Assembly: GCA_938020445.1 (NCBI GenBank)
Contig: CALIIC010000017.1
Span: 1-37,047 of the forward strand
Direction of reading: 5' to 3'
Source of the DNA: an uncultured Flavobacteriaceae bacterium
Lineage (GTDB): Bacteria; Bacteroidota; Bacteroidia; Flavobacteriales; Flavobacteriaceae
Length of the DNA stretch: 37,047 bases
Position 1 is the first letter of the stretch. Each line of letters begins with the position of its first letter. Positions 1 to 8,665 of this stretch are shown piece after piece. Under the pieces are notes generated by a model. It had not been told where the DNA came from, searched no databases, and saw nothing but the letters and a program-made list of their open reading frames with translations. A program made the translations under genes and the position numbers.

Positions 1-1
1 G

Positions 2-223
2 ATGTTAGAACTAGGTGGCATGAAGCCCTTGGACATTCTAAAAATGGGTACGTTGAACGCGGCGAAAATGATGAAATCAGACGATCGTTTGGGTTCCATT
101 GAGATCGGTAAACTGGCAGACATGATACTTCTTGATAAAAATCCTCTGGAAGCTATAAGCAATAGCCTTTCTATACATACGGTAATTAAGAACGGAACAA
201 TTCAAAGAAGGGTAATTGAATAA
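2..223 (+). CDS. Amidohydrolase family protein, C-terminal fragment (cut by window edge)
   Basis: The reading frame is open from the first bases, so the gene starts upstream and only the last 73 or so residues are visible. The segment with GSIEIGKLADMILLDKNP followed by a VIKNGT-like strand is the C-terminal composite beta-sandwich typical of imidazolonepropionase/dihydroorotase-like amidohydrolases. The metal-binding residues lie outside the window. The same C-terminal pattern (GTIETGKIADLIILSKNP) recurs in the complete amidohydrolase at 15767-17329, so the two are probably family members. The substrate cannot be deduced. Family assignment is fairly safe; the start of the gene is unknown. 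Confidence 0.8.
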   Translation: MLELGGMKPLDILKMGTLNAAKMMKSDDRLGSIEIGKLADMILLDKNPLEAISNSLSIHTVIKNGTIQRRVIE

Positions 224-462
224 AAAAACGACTGCCAACAATTTATATCATGAATTGCTTGCGTCCCGAAGCGTCTTGACTAAGCAGAAATTCACTTGAA
301 TTAAGTTCGCTAAAGTCCCCGCCCCACACTGGCGCCTGTTTCTAGCGGGTGACAACATCCAGCCATTATTGGTGTCGTAGCGCTTTTTAAAACGGGCATA
401 CCCCCGTTCGTAACTACGGCCATTTCACTAGAAAACGGGTAGAGTGCGACCAACATACTATT
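224..462 (+). repeat. Intergenic region with one half of an attC-like/flavobacterial intergenic repeat
   Basis: No convincing gene is visible. Just after the stop codon, TGCCAACAATTTATATC followed by GAATTGCTTGCG resembles the left end of the intergenic elements seen elsewhere in the window, which start with a TAACAA or CCAACAA motif next to a gene stop. No clear complementary right half was found, so this may be a decayed copy. The rest (about 300-460) has short inverted stretches but no recognisable RNA gene. Confidence 0.3.
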
Positions 463-470
463 TACATTTG
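463..470 (+). promoter_or_regulatory. Candidate Bacteroidetes -7 promoter element (TACATTTG)
   Basis: TACATTTG matches the Bacteroidetes primary sigma factor -7 consensus TAnnTTTG. Transcription from it would begin at about 475-480, downstream of the ATG at 472 but upstream of the ATG at 523. It therefore supports the later start for the following gene. No good -33 TTTG box lies at the expected distance, so the call is tentative. Confidence 0.35.
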
Positions 471-522
471 TATGGGATTAAGGATTTCAAACGGTATTTT
501 ACACCATCTAAATAGCATTAAA

Positions 523-879
523 ATGAATAGTATCTTTTTGAATAGTATGTATTTTATATTGCCGTTGGTAATTGCCGGACTAATGCTGAAGTATGTTTTT
601 AAGGGTAACACGGCTATTTTAGTACCTTCCGTACTAATGTTATTGCTTTTTATGCTTGTAACCATTGGTGCCCAGTTTACGGCAATGAAATCTGAAACGG
701 ACCTGTTTACCTTGTTTTGCGTTCTGCAAGTCGTAGTGCTTGCTGGCGGTATTTTGTTAATGTCCCGGCAAGAAATAGTATGGAAGCACTTTTTTATCTC
801 TTTGCCTTTTCAGTTTTTTTATTGGGTACAGCTATTTTATTACGGCGGTTTACAGTTTACCCATAAGTTTGGGTCATAG
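523..879 (+). CDS. Small integral membrane protein, function unknown
   Basis: The protein is 118 residues from the ATG at 523. An in-frame ATG at 472 would add 17 residues without membrane character and would start upstream of the transcript expected from the TACATTTG element, so 523 is preferred. Four hydrophobic stretches are visible: near residues 8-24 (YFILPLVIAGLMLKYVF), 30-46 (ILVPSVLMLLLFMLVTI), 60-77 (LFTLFCVLQVVVLAGGIL) and 88-103 (HFFISLPFQFFYWVQLF), suggesting four membrane spans. No catalytic motif or known family is recognised. It stands alone, with 160-plus bp of non-coding sequence on both sides. Confidence 0.6.
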   Translation: MNSIFLNSMYFILPLVIAGLMLKYVFKGNTAILVPSVLMLLLFMLVTIGAQFTAMKSETDLFTLFCVLQVVVLAGGILLMSRQEIVWKHFFISLPFQFFYWVQLFYYGGLQFTHKFGS

Positions 880-1046
880 AGATGCTGTTTTTCGGGCGAT
901 GGAGCAAGTTTCCAATAGGTGGCCATACCCGGCAACTATTCTCAGGACTTTCCTTGTCCTATGATTTTTAGTAGTTTTGGAGCCTTCACATCCCTGCACA
1001 AACGATTAGAACCAATGAGAATACGCGCCTAACACCGTAAATATTT

Positions 1047-1538
1047 ATGAAAAACCTACTGCAGACTTTAATAATAATGATGGGGATTTTGGGTTGTAAT
1101 GCTCAGACTCAAGGTGAAAGGGAAGAAGAAATACGTTCGGAAATTAATGCGGACTTTGACCAAAATAGGTCGGAATGTTACGCCGAAATTGATGCGGTAA
1201 CTGATTTCAATGGAAAAACGGAGTTTTGGGATATTTGTGAGTTAGAAAACGGCAACCGGATTATCAAAATTGAATCGTACAAAGGAGACACTTTTTACCA
1301 AGAAATTTATTTTGAGAAAAATGGAGATGTAACGTATGCAAAAGAAACGGAGCATTATATGCCGAAAAACCATTTCATGCAAATTGCTTGGAATTGTGAG
1401 TTCTATGCGAAAAATGGAGAGCTGATTGCATTAATGTCACATGGGCACGGAAAAACGGAAAACGATGAATGGAATCCAGAGGATATTTTTGAAATGTACA
1501 AAAACAGAATGGCTGAATTGAAAAAAATAAAAAAATAA
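1047..1538 (+). CDS. Hypothetical lipoprotein
   Basis: The protein has 163 residues. It begins with a signal peptide (MKNLLQTLIIMMGILGC) ending in a lipobox, so the mature protein should start at Cys17 and be membrane anchored. The remainder is acidic and hydrophilic with several short beta-rich stretches (RIIKIESYKGDTFYQEIYF, GDVTYAKETEHY) and no recognisable enzyme motif. It ends 8 bp before the M28 peptidase gene and probably shares a transcript with it. Start choice is clear because the signal peptide begins at this ATG. Confidence 0.65.
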   Translation: MKNLLQTLIIMMGILGCNAQTQGEREEEIRSEINADFDQNRSECYAEIDAVTDFNGKTEFWDICELENGNRIIKIESYKGDTFYQEIYFEKNGDVTYAKETEHYMPKNHFMQIAWNCEFYAKNGELIALMSHGHGKTENDEWNPEDIFEMYKNRMAELKKIKK

Positions 1539-1546
1539 CCTTTTTT

Positions 1547-3280
1547 ATGAATTTAAAAATTGGGATACTTATTGTAATTGCATCGTCAACCTTCCTTAGC
1601 TGTGCCGATACTGAAAAGCTGCCCGCCACGACTCCTGAGTATTTTGAGATAGCACGAAAAAATCTTACCGGAGATACCGCCTTTGAAACCACCGCCTTTG
1701 TTGAGCAATTTTGGCGGGTGGCAGGCAATACCGGCTATAACAAAACCATTCAAAGAATCGCATCAAAGCTAGAAGAAGCGGGGTATGTGTTGGAAGCAGA
1801 TGCCCGACCCAACGAAGTCTTGACCTACAGAATTGAGAAAAGGGCGATGAAAAATAAAACATGGGAACCCGTTGGGGCAAGCCTCACCATAATCGGTGGC
1901 GACCAACCCCTATTGGAACATACCTCCAATAGAAACATGATTTTTCTGAATTCTGTTTCTACACCTGCCAATGGGGTCGTTGGCGAAATTGTGCATATTA
2001 CAAAGGCGGAAGACCTTACCCCTGACAACATAAAGGGAAAAATTGTTTTTGCGGAGATGGGAACGTACGCCTTGTACAAGAAAAATAAGGTACTAGTGGA
2101 AGGCGGCGCGCATGGTCTCATTTCGTATAACAACCCTGCCTACCTACAACCGCAAAAGAATACCACATCTATTCAGTTCAGAAGTCTGCCCTATAATGAT
2201 GCGGATCCCTTTTGGGGCATAGCCCTTTCCTACCAAGCCAAGGAGGCATTAAAAACAGCCCTAAAAGAAGGGAAAGTAACGGTAAAGGCGGCCATCAAAA
2301 CCAAGATCTACCCTTCGGAAGAGTTAACCATTATTGCGAATATAAAGGGGGCCGAGATGCCCAATGAAAGCTTGGTTTTTAGCGCGCATATACAAGAACC
2401 CGGAGCCAATGATAACGCCTCGGGGGTCGGGGCACAGCTAGAGATTGCCATGGTTACGGCAAAGCTGGTCCACGCCCGTGAACTAAACCTAAAGCGCACC
2501 TTGACCTTCCTATGGGGCGATGAGATCATTTCTACACGACGCTATATTGCCGAAAAAGAAAAACGAAGTGCAAAGATCAATTGGGGCATTAGCCTCGACA
2601 TGGTCGGTGAAAATACAGCGGTCACCGGTGGGTCTTTCCTAATTGAAAAAATGCCCGATCCCAGTGCGATATGGACGCGTGGAACCGACAAACATAGCGA
2701 GTGGGGCGGAAAAGTACTTAAGTTGGAAGAAATGAAACCCCATTATTTTAGCGATTTAATCATTGGCATCTTCAAGGATCAGGGGGAATATGCCCATTGG
2801 AATGTAGAGACAAACCCTTTCGAAGGAGGGAGTGATCATACCCCTTTTTTAAAAGCGGATATTCCGGGACTGTTGCTATGGCATTTCACCGATCAATTTT
2901 ATCATACCGACAATGACAGGATCGATAAGGTCTCCAAAGAAACGCTTAGGAATGTAAGTATTGGCGCCTTGGTGAGTGCATGTACCTTGCTCAATGCCGA
3001 CAATCACACAGCTAAAGCTATTTTGGAGAATACCTTAAGCGCAGCGAAAAAACGTTTGAATGCCGAATTTTTACTGAGTAAAAAAGCGATAAACGAGGGA
3101 AAACCAATAGCGGATGAAACCCAAATCCTGACCGCATGGAATACATGGTATGTTGAAGCCCTCGGGTCGATCCAAGACTTGGTTTCTGAATCGGATGAAA
3201 AATTTACCAGTGAACTAACGAAAGCACAAGAACGGTTGGAAAGCTTGACAAATTCGTTGCTACAGGATTTGGAAGAGTAA
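1547..3280 (+). CDS. M28-family metallopeptidase, lipoprotein
   Basis: This 577-residue exported peptidase begins with a lipoprotein signal (FLSC, Cys19). A PA-like inserted domain (about 130-230, with GKIVFAEMGTYALYKKN) precedes the zinc-dependent M28 domain. Metal ligands can be placed by motif: His281 (FSAHIQEPG), Asp289 (GANDNASG), Glu326 (LWGDE), Asp351 (LDMVGE) and His431 (GGSDHTPF), so both zinc sites look intact. The residue before Glu326, normally the catalytic Glu of the EE pair in aminopeptidases, is Asp325. A helical tail of about 100 residues with a predicted coiled coil (KFTSELTKAQERLESL) follows the catalytic domain. Likely role: periplasmic or outer-membrane aminopeptidase in peptide scavenging. 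It is probably co-transcribed with the preceding lipoprotein gene. Confidence 0.85.
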   Translation: MNLKIGILIVIASSTFLSCADTEKLPATTPEYFEIARKNLTGDTAFETTAFVEQFWRVAGNTGYNKTIQRIASKLEEAGYVLEADARPNEVLTYRIEKRAMKNKTWEPVGASLTIIGGDQPLLEHTSNRNMIFLNSVSTPANGVVGEIVHITKAEDLTPDNIKGKIVFAEMGTYALYKKNKVLVEGGAHGLISYNNPAYLQPQKNTTSIQFRSLPYNDADPFWGIALSYQAKEALKTALKEGKVTVKAAIKTKIYPSEELTIIANIKGAEMPNESLVFSAHIQEPGANDNASGVGAQLEIAMVTAKLVHARELNLKRTLTFLWGDEIISTRRYIAEKEKRSAKINWGISLDMVGENTAVTGGSFLIEKMPDPSAIWTRGTDKHSEWGGKVLKLEEMKPHYFSDLIIGIFKDQGEYAHWNVETNPFEGGSDHTPFLKADIPGLLLWHFTDQFYHTDNDRIDKVSKETLRNVSIGALVSACTLLNADNHTAKAILENTLSAAKKRLNAEFLLSKKAINEGKPIADETQILTAWNTWYVEALGSIQDLVSESDEKFTSELTKAQERLESLTNSLLQDLEE

Positions 3281-3288
3281 CGGCAGGG

Positions 3289-3305
3289 TACCATCTATCA
3301 TGGTA
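3289..3305. repeat. Short perfect inverted repeat after the M28 gene
   Basis: TACCAT (3289-3294) and ATGGTA (3300-3305) form a 6-bp stem with a 5-nt loop, 8 bp after the peptidase stop codon. No T-tract follows, so it is a weak terminator or stabilising hairpin candidate only. Confidence 0.25.
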
Positions 3306-3462
3306 GTGGTTTGCCGGAGACACTGGCACCAATTCGGAAAAGGCGCTAAGGCGGAAAAAAAGATGTAAATTGAGTTGGGTTAAAATGTCCAAAGTGCTTG
3401 CTAAGATCGTTGCACTGCATACAATGGTCTTAAAATAGTAAACCCACATAAAAGAGGTACAT

Positions 3463-4848
3463 ATGAAAAGAAGAGATTTCAATAGAAATGTGGCCCTCGG
3501 AGTCATTGGTGCGGCAACGGTTACCGCAGGCTGCGAACCAACACCTAAGCCACAACCAGAAGCCATTGCAAAGGCAGCTTTTAAGATGACCCCCGAATTG
3601 AGCAAACGCATGTATGCGAAAGCCTTGGAGATTACCAAGAGCAAGGTACGGGGAGGCGAAAGTGAGCCATTTTTTAAAAAACCCTTCGTGGATGCTGCCT
3701 TTTCTGATAATATTTTCCTTTGGGATACCTGCTTTATCGTATGTTTTGCCAAATACCATTTAGACGAGTTACCCGTTCATCAAGCCCTTGACAATTTTTA
3801 CGACCGCATGGAACCCGACGGGTACATTTGTAGGGAATACCGTATTGATGGGCGTCCGCTTTGGTCAAAAGACCATCCTGTCTCTATAAATCCGCCCTTG
3901 TTGGCCCTCGCTGAAACCGAGATTTATGCGGTAAAAAAAGACAAAGAGCGTTTAAAAAAAGCATATCCGATCTTAAAAAAGAATTTCGAATTCCATATCA
4001 ATCACTACCAAGGGGATGACAAATTGTTTTGGGGCGATACCCTGGGTATGGGCATGGATAATATTCCGCGTTTTCCGCATGGCTGGACAACGGAAGAAGG
4101 CAATGGGATGACACATCATGAACTGGGAGATAAACTGGGAGCGATGGCCGGTGCAACCGGAGAAGAGAAATTGAATCGGTTTATTGCAGAATATGTAGAG
4201 ACCCTGCAAGGTGTTTGGAACGAAGAAGGGAGGTTGGTCGATTTTACCGCGCAAATGGCCATGTATGCATTGCAATTGAAATTCATCGCCGAAGAAATCG
4301 GTGCGTCCGACGACGTCCCATTCTATACCTCATTTCATGCTGACTTGAAGCAGGCCTTAAATGGCTTATGTTGGAATAATGATGATGCATTTTATTATGA
4401 TTTGGGCTATGGAAAGCAAATCAAACGCAAGCATATTGGTATGTATTGGACATTGCTGGGCGAGTTGGTGCCTGAGGATAAGTTGGATGCTTTTTTAACC
4501 CATTTGACAGATCCAAATGCATTCTATCGAAAAATACCCCTTCCGGCACTTTCGGCCGATGAGCCAGATTATAAAGGCTGGGGAGATTACTGGCTGGGAG
4601 GTGTTTGGGCGCCCACCTCGTATATGGTCTTAAAGGGACTCACGGCAAACGGTAAGCACGCGCTGGCCCAGGACTTAGCTGAAAAAACATATGCCGGGGT
4701 GGCACAGGTATTCGAAGCGACCAATACCTTTTGGGAAAATTATGCCCCAGATTTGATTTCATATGGCATGCCCGCGAAAAAAGATTTTTGTGGTTGGACT
4801 GGATTGGTCCCTATTGCCATTTATAAGGAGTATATTGAAAATAAATAA
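3463..4848 (+). CDS. MGH1/GH63-like glycoside hydrolase, Tat-type lipoprotein
   Basis: The protein has 461 residues. Its N-terminus (MKRRDFNRNVALGVIGAATVTAGC) has a twin-arginine motif and a lipobox, so it is probably exported folded and lipid-anchored. The body is an (alpha/alpha)6 barrel of the mannosylglycerate hydrolase/GH63 type. Trp87-Asp88 in FLWDTCF matches the family's catalytic-acid block, and Trp424-Glu425 in NTFWENYAPD the catalytic-base block. The closing KKDFCGWTGLVPI is also typical. Related enzymes cleave mannosylglycerate, glucosylglycerate or glucose-capped oligosaccharides; the substrate here is unknown. It lies 25 bp upstream of the S41 peptidase gene on the same strand. 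Family is well supported, specificity is not. Confidence 0.8.
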   Translation: MKRRDFNRNVALGVIGAATVTAGCEPTPKPQPEAIAKAAFKMTPELSKRMYAKALEITKSKVRGGESEPFFKKPFVDAAFSDNIFLWDTCFIVCFAKYHLDELPVHQALDNFYDRMEPDGYICREYRIDGRPLWSKDHPVSINPPLLALAETEIYAVKKDKERLKKAYPILKKNFEFHINHYQGDDKLFWGDTLGMGMDNIPRFPHGWTTEEGNGMTHHELGDKLGAMAGATGEEKLNRFIAEYVETLQGVWNEEGRLVDFTAQMAMYALQLKFIAEEIGASDDVPFYTSFHADLKQALNGLCWNNDDAFYYDLGYGKQIKRKHIGMYWTLLGELVPEDKLDAFLTHLTDPNAFYRKIPLPALSADEPDYKGWGDYWLGGVWAPTSYMVLKGLTANGKHALAQDLAEKTYAGVAQVFEATNTFWENYAPDLISYGMPAKKDFCGWTGLVPIAIYKEYIENK

Positions 4849-4873
4849 GGATACACTAGGTCAAAAAAGAACT

Positions 4874-6133
4874 ATGAAATTAAAATTGTTATTCGGGTTC
4901 GTCCTGGGAGTGCTGTTCGTCAACTGCGGAAATACCCAAAACCGCAAAACAAAGGAAGGCGCCGCCAGAGATTCGACTTATATCAAAGATTTCAATCAAT
5001 ACTGGACTACAACAGCAGATTATTTTGCTTATTTCGACACCAGGAAAACAGACTGGGATGCGGTAAGGACATTGTATGCCTCTATGATCGATACGGTATC
5101 GAACAAGGGTAGTTTTGTAAGCCTTCTTGAAAAATGCAACAACGAGTTGTACAATGGCCACATAGGATTGAATACCAATACGCAATCCTCTAGCAAGTTG
5201 ATCCCTACCGCTACAGACCTTTGGGTTCGTTATCATAATGGCAATTTTTTTATTGAATCGATTCGAGCAAATTCCCTGATAGAAAAGAATGGCCTTGAAG
5301 CCGGTATGCAAGTACTCGCATACAATGAGGTAGCCATTGATCAAGCCGTTGAGGAATTTTTACCCAAGTCTTTTAATGCCTATGATGCCGAAGTATATGA
5401 ATTTGCCGTCAATACCCTCTTGGCCGGAAAACACAATACAGAACGCAGCATTACCGTGCAGGCCAATGATCAAATCCAAGAAATGGCCTTGCCCTACTCG
5501 GATGCCCAAAACTATTATCCAGATGGAGGGCCTCTATCATCCAAGACCCTGGAAGGGAACTTTGGCTATATTCGAATCAACAATTCGCTCGGAACCAATT
5601 CTTTAATAGGGGCTTTTGATAGAGCACTTGATGGGCTAATGGCTACCAAAGGATTAATTATTGATCTACGGGAAACCCCGAGTGGCGGGAACAATACCAT
5701 TGCAAAGGCGATAATGGGGAGATTTATTGAAAAAGAAGCGCCCTACCAACGCTATCGATACGTACTTGATGAAAAGGAAACCGGTGTTGAACAAATTTGG
5801 ACAGAATTGGTCATCCCGAGAAAAGAAGTTTACACCAAACCGGTCGTGCTTTTGGTCGGCAGGTGGACGGGCAGCATGGGGGAAGGGATTACCATAGGCT
5901 TCGATAGTTTTCAACGTGCCGAAATCGTAGGAACCAAAATGGCCGGCTTACTTGGTAGTATATGGAATTATAGTTTGAATGAAACGGGTATTGGCTTTCA
6001 ATTCCCCGGTATAAAACTCTACCATATAGATAAAACCCCAAGGGAGCAGTTTATACCCAAACATGGGGTGCAAACCAATTCAGATTATCTAAAAAAGGCG
6101 ATGGAAATTTTAGATAAGGCTACCGGCGAGTAG
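4874..6133 (+). CDS. S41-family (C-terminal processing/tricorn-like) peptidase, lipoprotein
   Basis: The start at 4874 gives a 419-residue protein beginning with a lipoprotein signal (MKLKLLFGFVLGVLFVNC). The open frame extends back to 4763, but that would overlap the glycosidase gene and bury the signal, so it is rejected. The S41 core is seen in GLIIDLRETPSGGNN and in LLVGRWTGSMGEG, where Ser334 is the likely nucleophile. A PDZ-like segment (about 110-150, IEKNGLEAGMQVLAYN) precedes it, and an N-terminal helical region contains NNELYNGHIGL, similar to the tricorn-core N-terminal block of the family. Likely an envelope protease anchored in a lipid layer. It follows the glycosidase by 25 bp and may be in its operon. 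Confidence 0.8.
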   Translation: MKLKLLFGFVLGVLFVNCGNTQNRKTKEGAARDSTYIKDFNQYWTTTADYFAYFDTRKTDWDAVRTLYASMIDTVSNKGSFVSLLEKCNNELYNGHIGLNTNTQSSSKLIPTATDLWVRYHNGNFFIESIRANSLIEKNGLEAGMQVLAYNEVAIDQAVEEFLPKSFNAYDAEVYEFAVNTLLAGKHNTERSITVQANDQIQEMALPYSDAQNYYPDGGPLSSKTLEGNFGYIRINNSLGTNSLIGAFDRALDGLMATKGLIIDLRETPSGGNNTIAKAIMGRFIEKEAPYQRYRYVLDEKETGVEQIWTELVIPRKEVYTKPVVLLVGRWTGSMGEGITIGFDSFQRAEIVGTKMAGLLGSIWNYSLNETGIGFQFPGIKLYHIDKTPREQFIPKHGVQTNSDYLKKAMEILDKATGE

Positions 6134-6403
6134 CAGATTTGTGTAGTTGTTTTTTCAAACTATCCGGCGAATTTTTATAGGTGGGAGTGAACCCCAAAAA
6201 GGGAGCGTAAAAATCCAGAAAAATAATCAATAAGAAAAACTGGGTATTTAATACCACAAGTTTAGATGGCTATATCGCTAAAGAAGCTTGCGTATTCTAT
6301 GACCAAAATCCTCTGTAAAAAGGTATCTTTAGGCTCGGCTAACCCGACTTCGTTGCATAAGTTAAATTACAAAACGAGGCTTAATCGAACTCCTATCGAC
6401 TCT

Positions 6404-7432
6404 ATGGAATCATCATATTTGAAAAAAGTTATTCATGGCCTTCCCAAAGCAGAACTGCACTTGCATATTGAAGGAAGTTTTGAACCCGAGCTTATGTTCG
6501 AAATAGCCAATAGGAACCATATTGCGCTCCCGTACGATTCCATCGAAGCAGTAAAGAAAGCCTACCAATTTAATAACCTTCAGGAGTTTTTAGACATTTA
6601 CTATGCAGGCGCACAAGTGCTGATGCATGAGCAAGACTTTTTTGACCTCACCTGGGCGTATCTTCGCAAAGTACACAGTCAAAATGTGGTGCATGTTGAG
6701 GTGTTTTTCGACCCACAAACACATACTGATAGGGGGATTTCCTTTGAGGTAGTGATCAATGGCATATACAAGGCCCTTGAAAAGGCAAAGGACGAATTAA
6801 ACATCTCCTACAAGCTGATCATGTCGTATCTACGGCATTTAAGTGAAGCTGCAGCCTTTGAAACATTGGATGCATCCCTGCCATACAAGCATTGGATCGA
6901 TGGGGTAGGGCTAGACTCCTCCGAGTTGGGCAATCCGCCAAGCAAATTTGCGAAGGTATTTGCGGCATCGGCAGATCAGGGTTACAAACTGGTCGCCCAT
7001 GCGGGAGAAGAAGGTCCGGTAGCCTATATATGGGAAGCCCTGGATCTTTTAAAAGTGGTACGAATAGATCATGGGAATCGCTGCTTGGACGACGAGGCCT
7101 TACTGCAAAGATTGCGGGAGCAACGCATTCCCTTAACCCTGTGTCCGTTGAGCAATGTAGCACTCAAGGTGATTGAAAAAATGGAAGAGCATCCCGTTAA
7201 AAAAATGCTCGATTTGGGTATTTTAGCAACCATTCATTCAGACGATCCGGCCTATTTTGGAGGCTATATGAATGAGAACTATTATGAAACGGCAAAAGCC
7301 CTTAACCTCAATGAGGCGCAATTGATGCAATTGGCGATCAACGCTTTTGAAGCAAGTTGGTTGGATCCGGAAACCAAAAAGCGTCGTATTACTGAGGTGA
7401 AAGATTATTTTAATTCTTTGAAACTGTTTTAG
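6404..7432 (+). CDS. Adenosine deaminase superfamily, adenine deaminase (type 2)-like
   Basis: The start at 6404 gives 342 residues, the usual length. The frame extends to 6266 but the added 46 residues are basic and unlike the family. Zinc ligands are visible: His19 and His21 (AELHLHIEGSFEP), His199 (HAGEEG, with Glu202 as proton donor) and Asp280 (HSDDPAYFGGY), plus IDHGNR. The HSDDPAYFGGY block is characteristic of the adenine deaminase branch (yeast Aah1 type) rather than of adenosine deaminases, which usually have TDDP followed by a different stretch. The likely reaction is adenine to hypoxanthine plus ammonia, in the cytoplasm, for purine salvage. The last 13 or so codons are duplicated at 7880-7937 (see repeat entries). 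Confidence 0.85.
   Translation: MESSYLKKVIHGLPKAELHLHIEGSFEPELMFEIANRNHIALPYDSIEAVKKAYQFNNLQEFLDIYYAGAQVLMHEQDFFDLTWAYLRKVHSQNVVHVEVFFDPQTHTDRGISFEVVINGIYKALEKAKDELNISYKLIMSYLRHLSEAAAFETLDASLPYKHWIDGVGLDSSELGNPPSKFAKVFAASADQGYKLVAHAGEEGPVAYIWEALDLLKVVRIDHGNRCLDDEALLQRLREQRIPLTLCPLSNVALKVIEKMEEHPVKKMLDLGILATIHSDDPAYFGGYMNENYYETAKALNLNEAQLMQLAINAFEASWLDPETKKRRITEVKDYFNSLKLF
7372..7410 (+). repeat. 39-bp direct repeat, copy 1 (inside the adenine deaminase 3' end)
   Basis: This segment is identical over all 39 bases to 7880-7918. It encodes TKKRRITEVKDYF near the C-terminus of the deaminase. After the repeat the gene ends with N-S-L-K-L-F and TAG. Confidence 0.9.
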
Positions 7433-7560
7433 AAACGAGTCTAAACTTTGGAAAAGGATGGTTACCCGTTGTGGTGGTCCTTTTTTGAAGTTTTAGAATA
7501 GGCTGCGAATGTATCAGTAGTGTTTGGATGGTACGTATTGATGGTCAAAATTTATAAGAA

Positions 7561-7830
7561 ATGACAGAGGAAGAAATTAACAAAATTTCGAAAAAACATA
7601 TTAAGGCGATGAACAAGAATAACCCACAGGCGGAAATCATGAACTGGGTAGAATCAATACCTTTAAAAACGAATACCGGGTTTTACTTTGATTACAAATT
7701 TGAATTGCTAAATCCGGATAATCCTTTCTCTTTTGGAGGTGCTCCTGGTTATTTTATTGATCAGGAAACCGGAGAACTTAGAAATTTGAGCTGGCAAGAA
7801 TTACGAACTATTAAAAAGACACTTTCTTAG
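7561..7830 (+). CDS. Small protein resembling Imm35/YrhB-like immunity proteins
   Basis: The protein has 89 residues and no signal peptide or membrane segment. Its second half (GFYFDYKFELL, then GGAPGYFIDQETGELRNLSW) follows the pattern of Imm35/YrhB-type small proteins: a 'W/F-x-F' strand, a Gly-rich turn, then a strand with a [VI]D-x-x-TGE motif. This match is by eye and tentative. Imm35 proteins are proposed immunity factors of polymorphic toxins; no toxin gene is visible nearby. The gene sits between the two copies of the 39-bp repeat derived from the deaminase 3' end, which suggests it arrived or was duplicated as a short unit. Confidence 0.5.
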   Translation: MTEEEINKISKKHIKAMNKNNPQAEIMNWVESIPLKTNTGFYFDYKFELLNPDNPFSFGGAPGYFIDQETGELRNLSWQELRTIKKTLS

Positions 7831-7879
7831 GTTGAAAGACATTTGCCAGAAATATCATAACCCAAAAGGGAGCCAAAAC

Positions 7880-7918
7880 AACCAAAAAGCGTCGTATTAC
7901 TGAGGTGAAAGATTATTT
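7880..7918 (+). repeat. 39-bp direct repeat, copy 2 (orphan deaminase C-terminus)
   Basis: Identical to 7372-7410. In the same reading frame it continues for six more codons to a TAG at 7935-7937 (F-R-T-L-K-G). These align with but differ from the live gene's last codons (F-N-S-L-K-L-F). It is therefore the remnant of the 3' end of a second, diverged deaminase allele, not a chance match. No upstream part of that allele is present. Confidence 0.9.
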
Positions 7919-7977
7919 CAGAACCTTAAAGGGATAGCAAGGGTTATGGGAATCTTTGAAAAGAAACACGGTAAAAA

Positions 7978-8499
7978 ATGAAATTTTCCATAGAAAGATC
8001 AATTGAAATACTAGAACGTACTCCGGTTGTTTTAGCGTCTTACCTCAAAGGGATGCCGGAAGAATGGGTGAAAAATAATGAAGGTAAAAATACATGGAGC
8101 CCCTATGATATTGTAGGGCATTTGATTATTGGTGAGAAAACGGATTGGATAGTGCGTGCAAAAATCATCCTAAGCGATGCTGAAAACAAATGGTTTGAGC
8201 CCTTTGATCGCTTTGCACAGTTGGAAAGTGACCAAACGCGATCTATAGATGATTTACTTGATGAGTTTAAGGTGTTGAGGGCGAAAAATTTGGCGGAATT
8301 AACCGGATTGAAATTAACAAAAGACGATTTTCAACAAACAGGCGTACATCCCGAACTTGGCAACGTTAGGTTGAAAGAACTCATGGCCACCTGGACGGTT
8401 CACGACTTGGGCCATATCGCACAGATCTCTAGGGTAATGGCCAAACAATACAAAGACGAGGTAGGGCCATGGGCAGCCTATTTGGGAATCCTGAAATGA
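7978..8499 (+). CDS. DinB-family (DinB_2/YfiT-like) metal-binding protein
   Basis: The protein has 173 residues and forms the four-helix DinB/YfiT fold. Two of the three expected metal-binding histidines are clear: DIVGHLIIGEKTDW (His48) and the C-terminal HDLGHIAQ pair. The first helix (MKFSIERSIEILERTPVVLASYLKGMPEEW) and the NEGKNTWSPYDIVGHL stretch are classic for the family. Members are mostly of unknown activity; some are thiol-dependent transferases (mycothiol- or bacillithiol-linked). The start codon follows the orphan deaminase 3' end by about 40 bp. Confidence 0.8.
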   Translation: MKFSIERSIEILERTPVVLASYLKGMPEEWVKNNEGKNTWSPYDIVGHLIIGEKTDWIVRAKIILSDAENKWFEPFDRFAQLESDQTRSIDDLLDEFKVLRAKNLAELTGLKLTKDDFQQTGVHPELGNVRLKELMATWTVHDLGHIAQISRVMAKQYKDEVGPWAAYLGILK

Positions 8500-8665
8500 A
8501 GAAGTGCCAGTTTCAATAGGTTGCCTTACATGAGGGGCGAACTATTGATAAGGGCAAGGTGTACGATGTAGTCAAAAATTCAGTAATTTCATATACTTTA
8601 AGATGCAGTTCATACACGCTGAGTACTTTCCAATGGTGCACAGCAAAACCCAACTACAGCATTAA

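Noticed and set aside
4763..4873. N-terminal extension of the S41 peptidase frame to 4763
   Set aside because: It would overlap the upstream glycosidase gene by about 85 bp and place the lipoprotein signal internally; the ATG at 4874 gives a normal signal peptide.
6266..6403. N-terminal extension of the adenine deaminase to 6266
   Set aside because: It adds a basic, poorly structured stretch outside the family's normal length; the ATG at 6404 is preferred.
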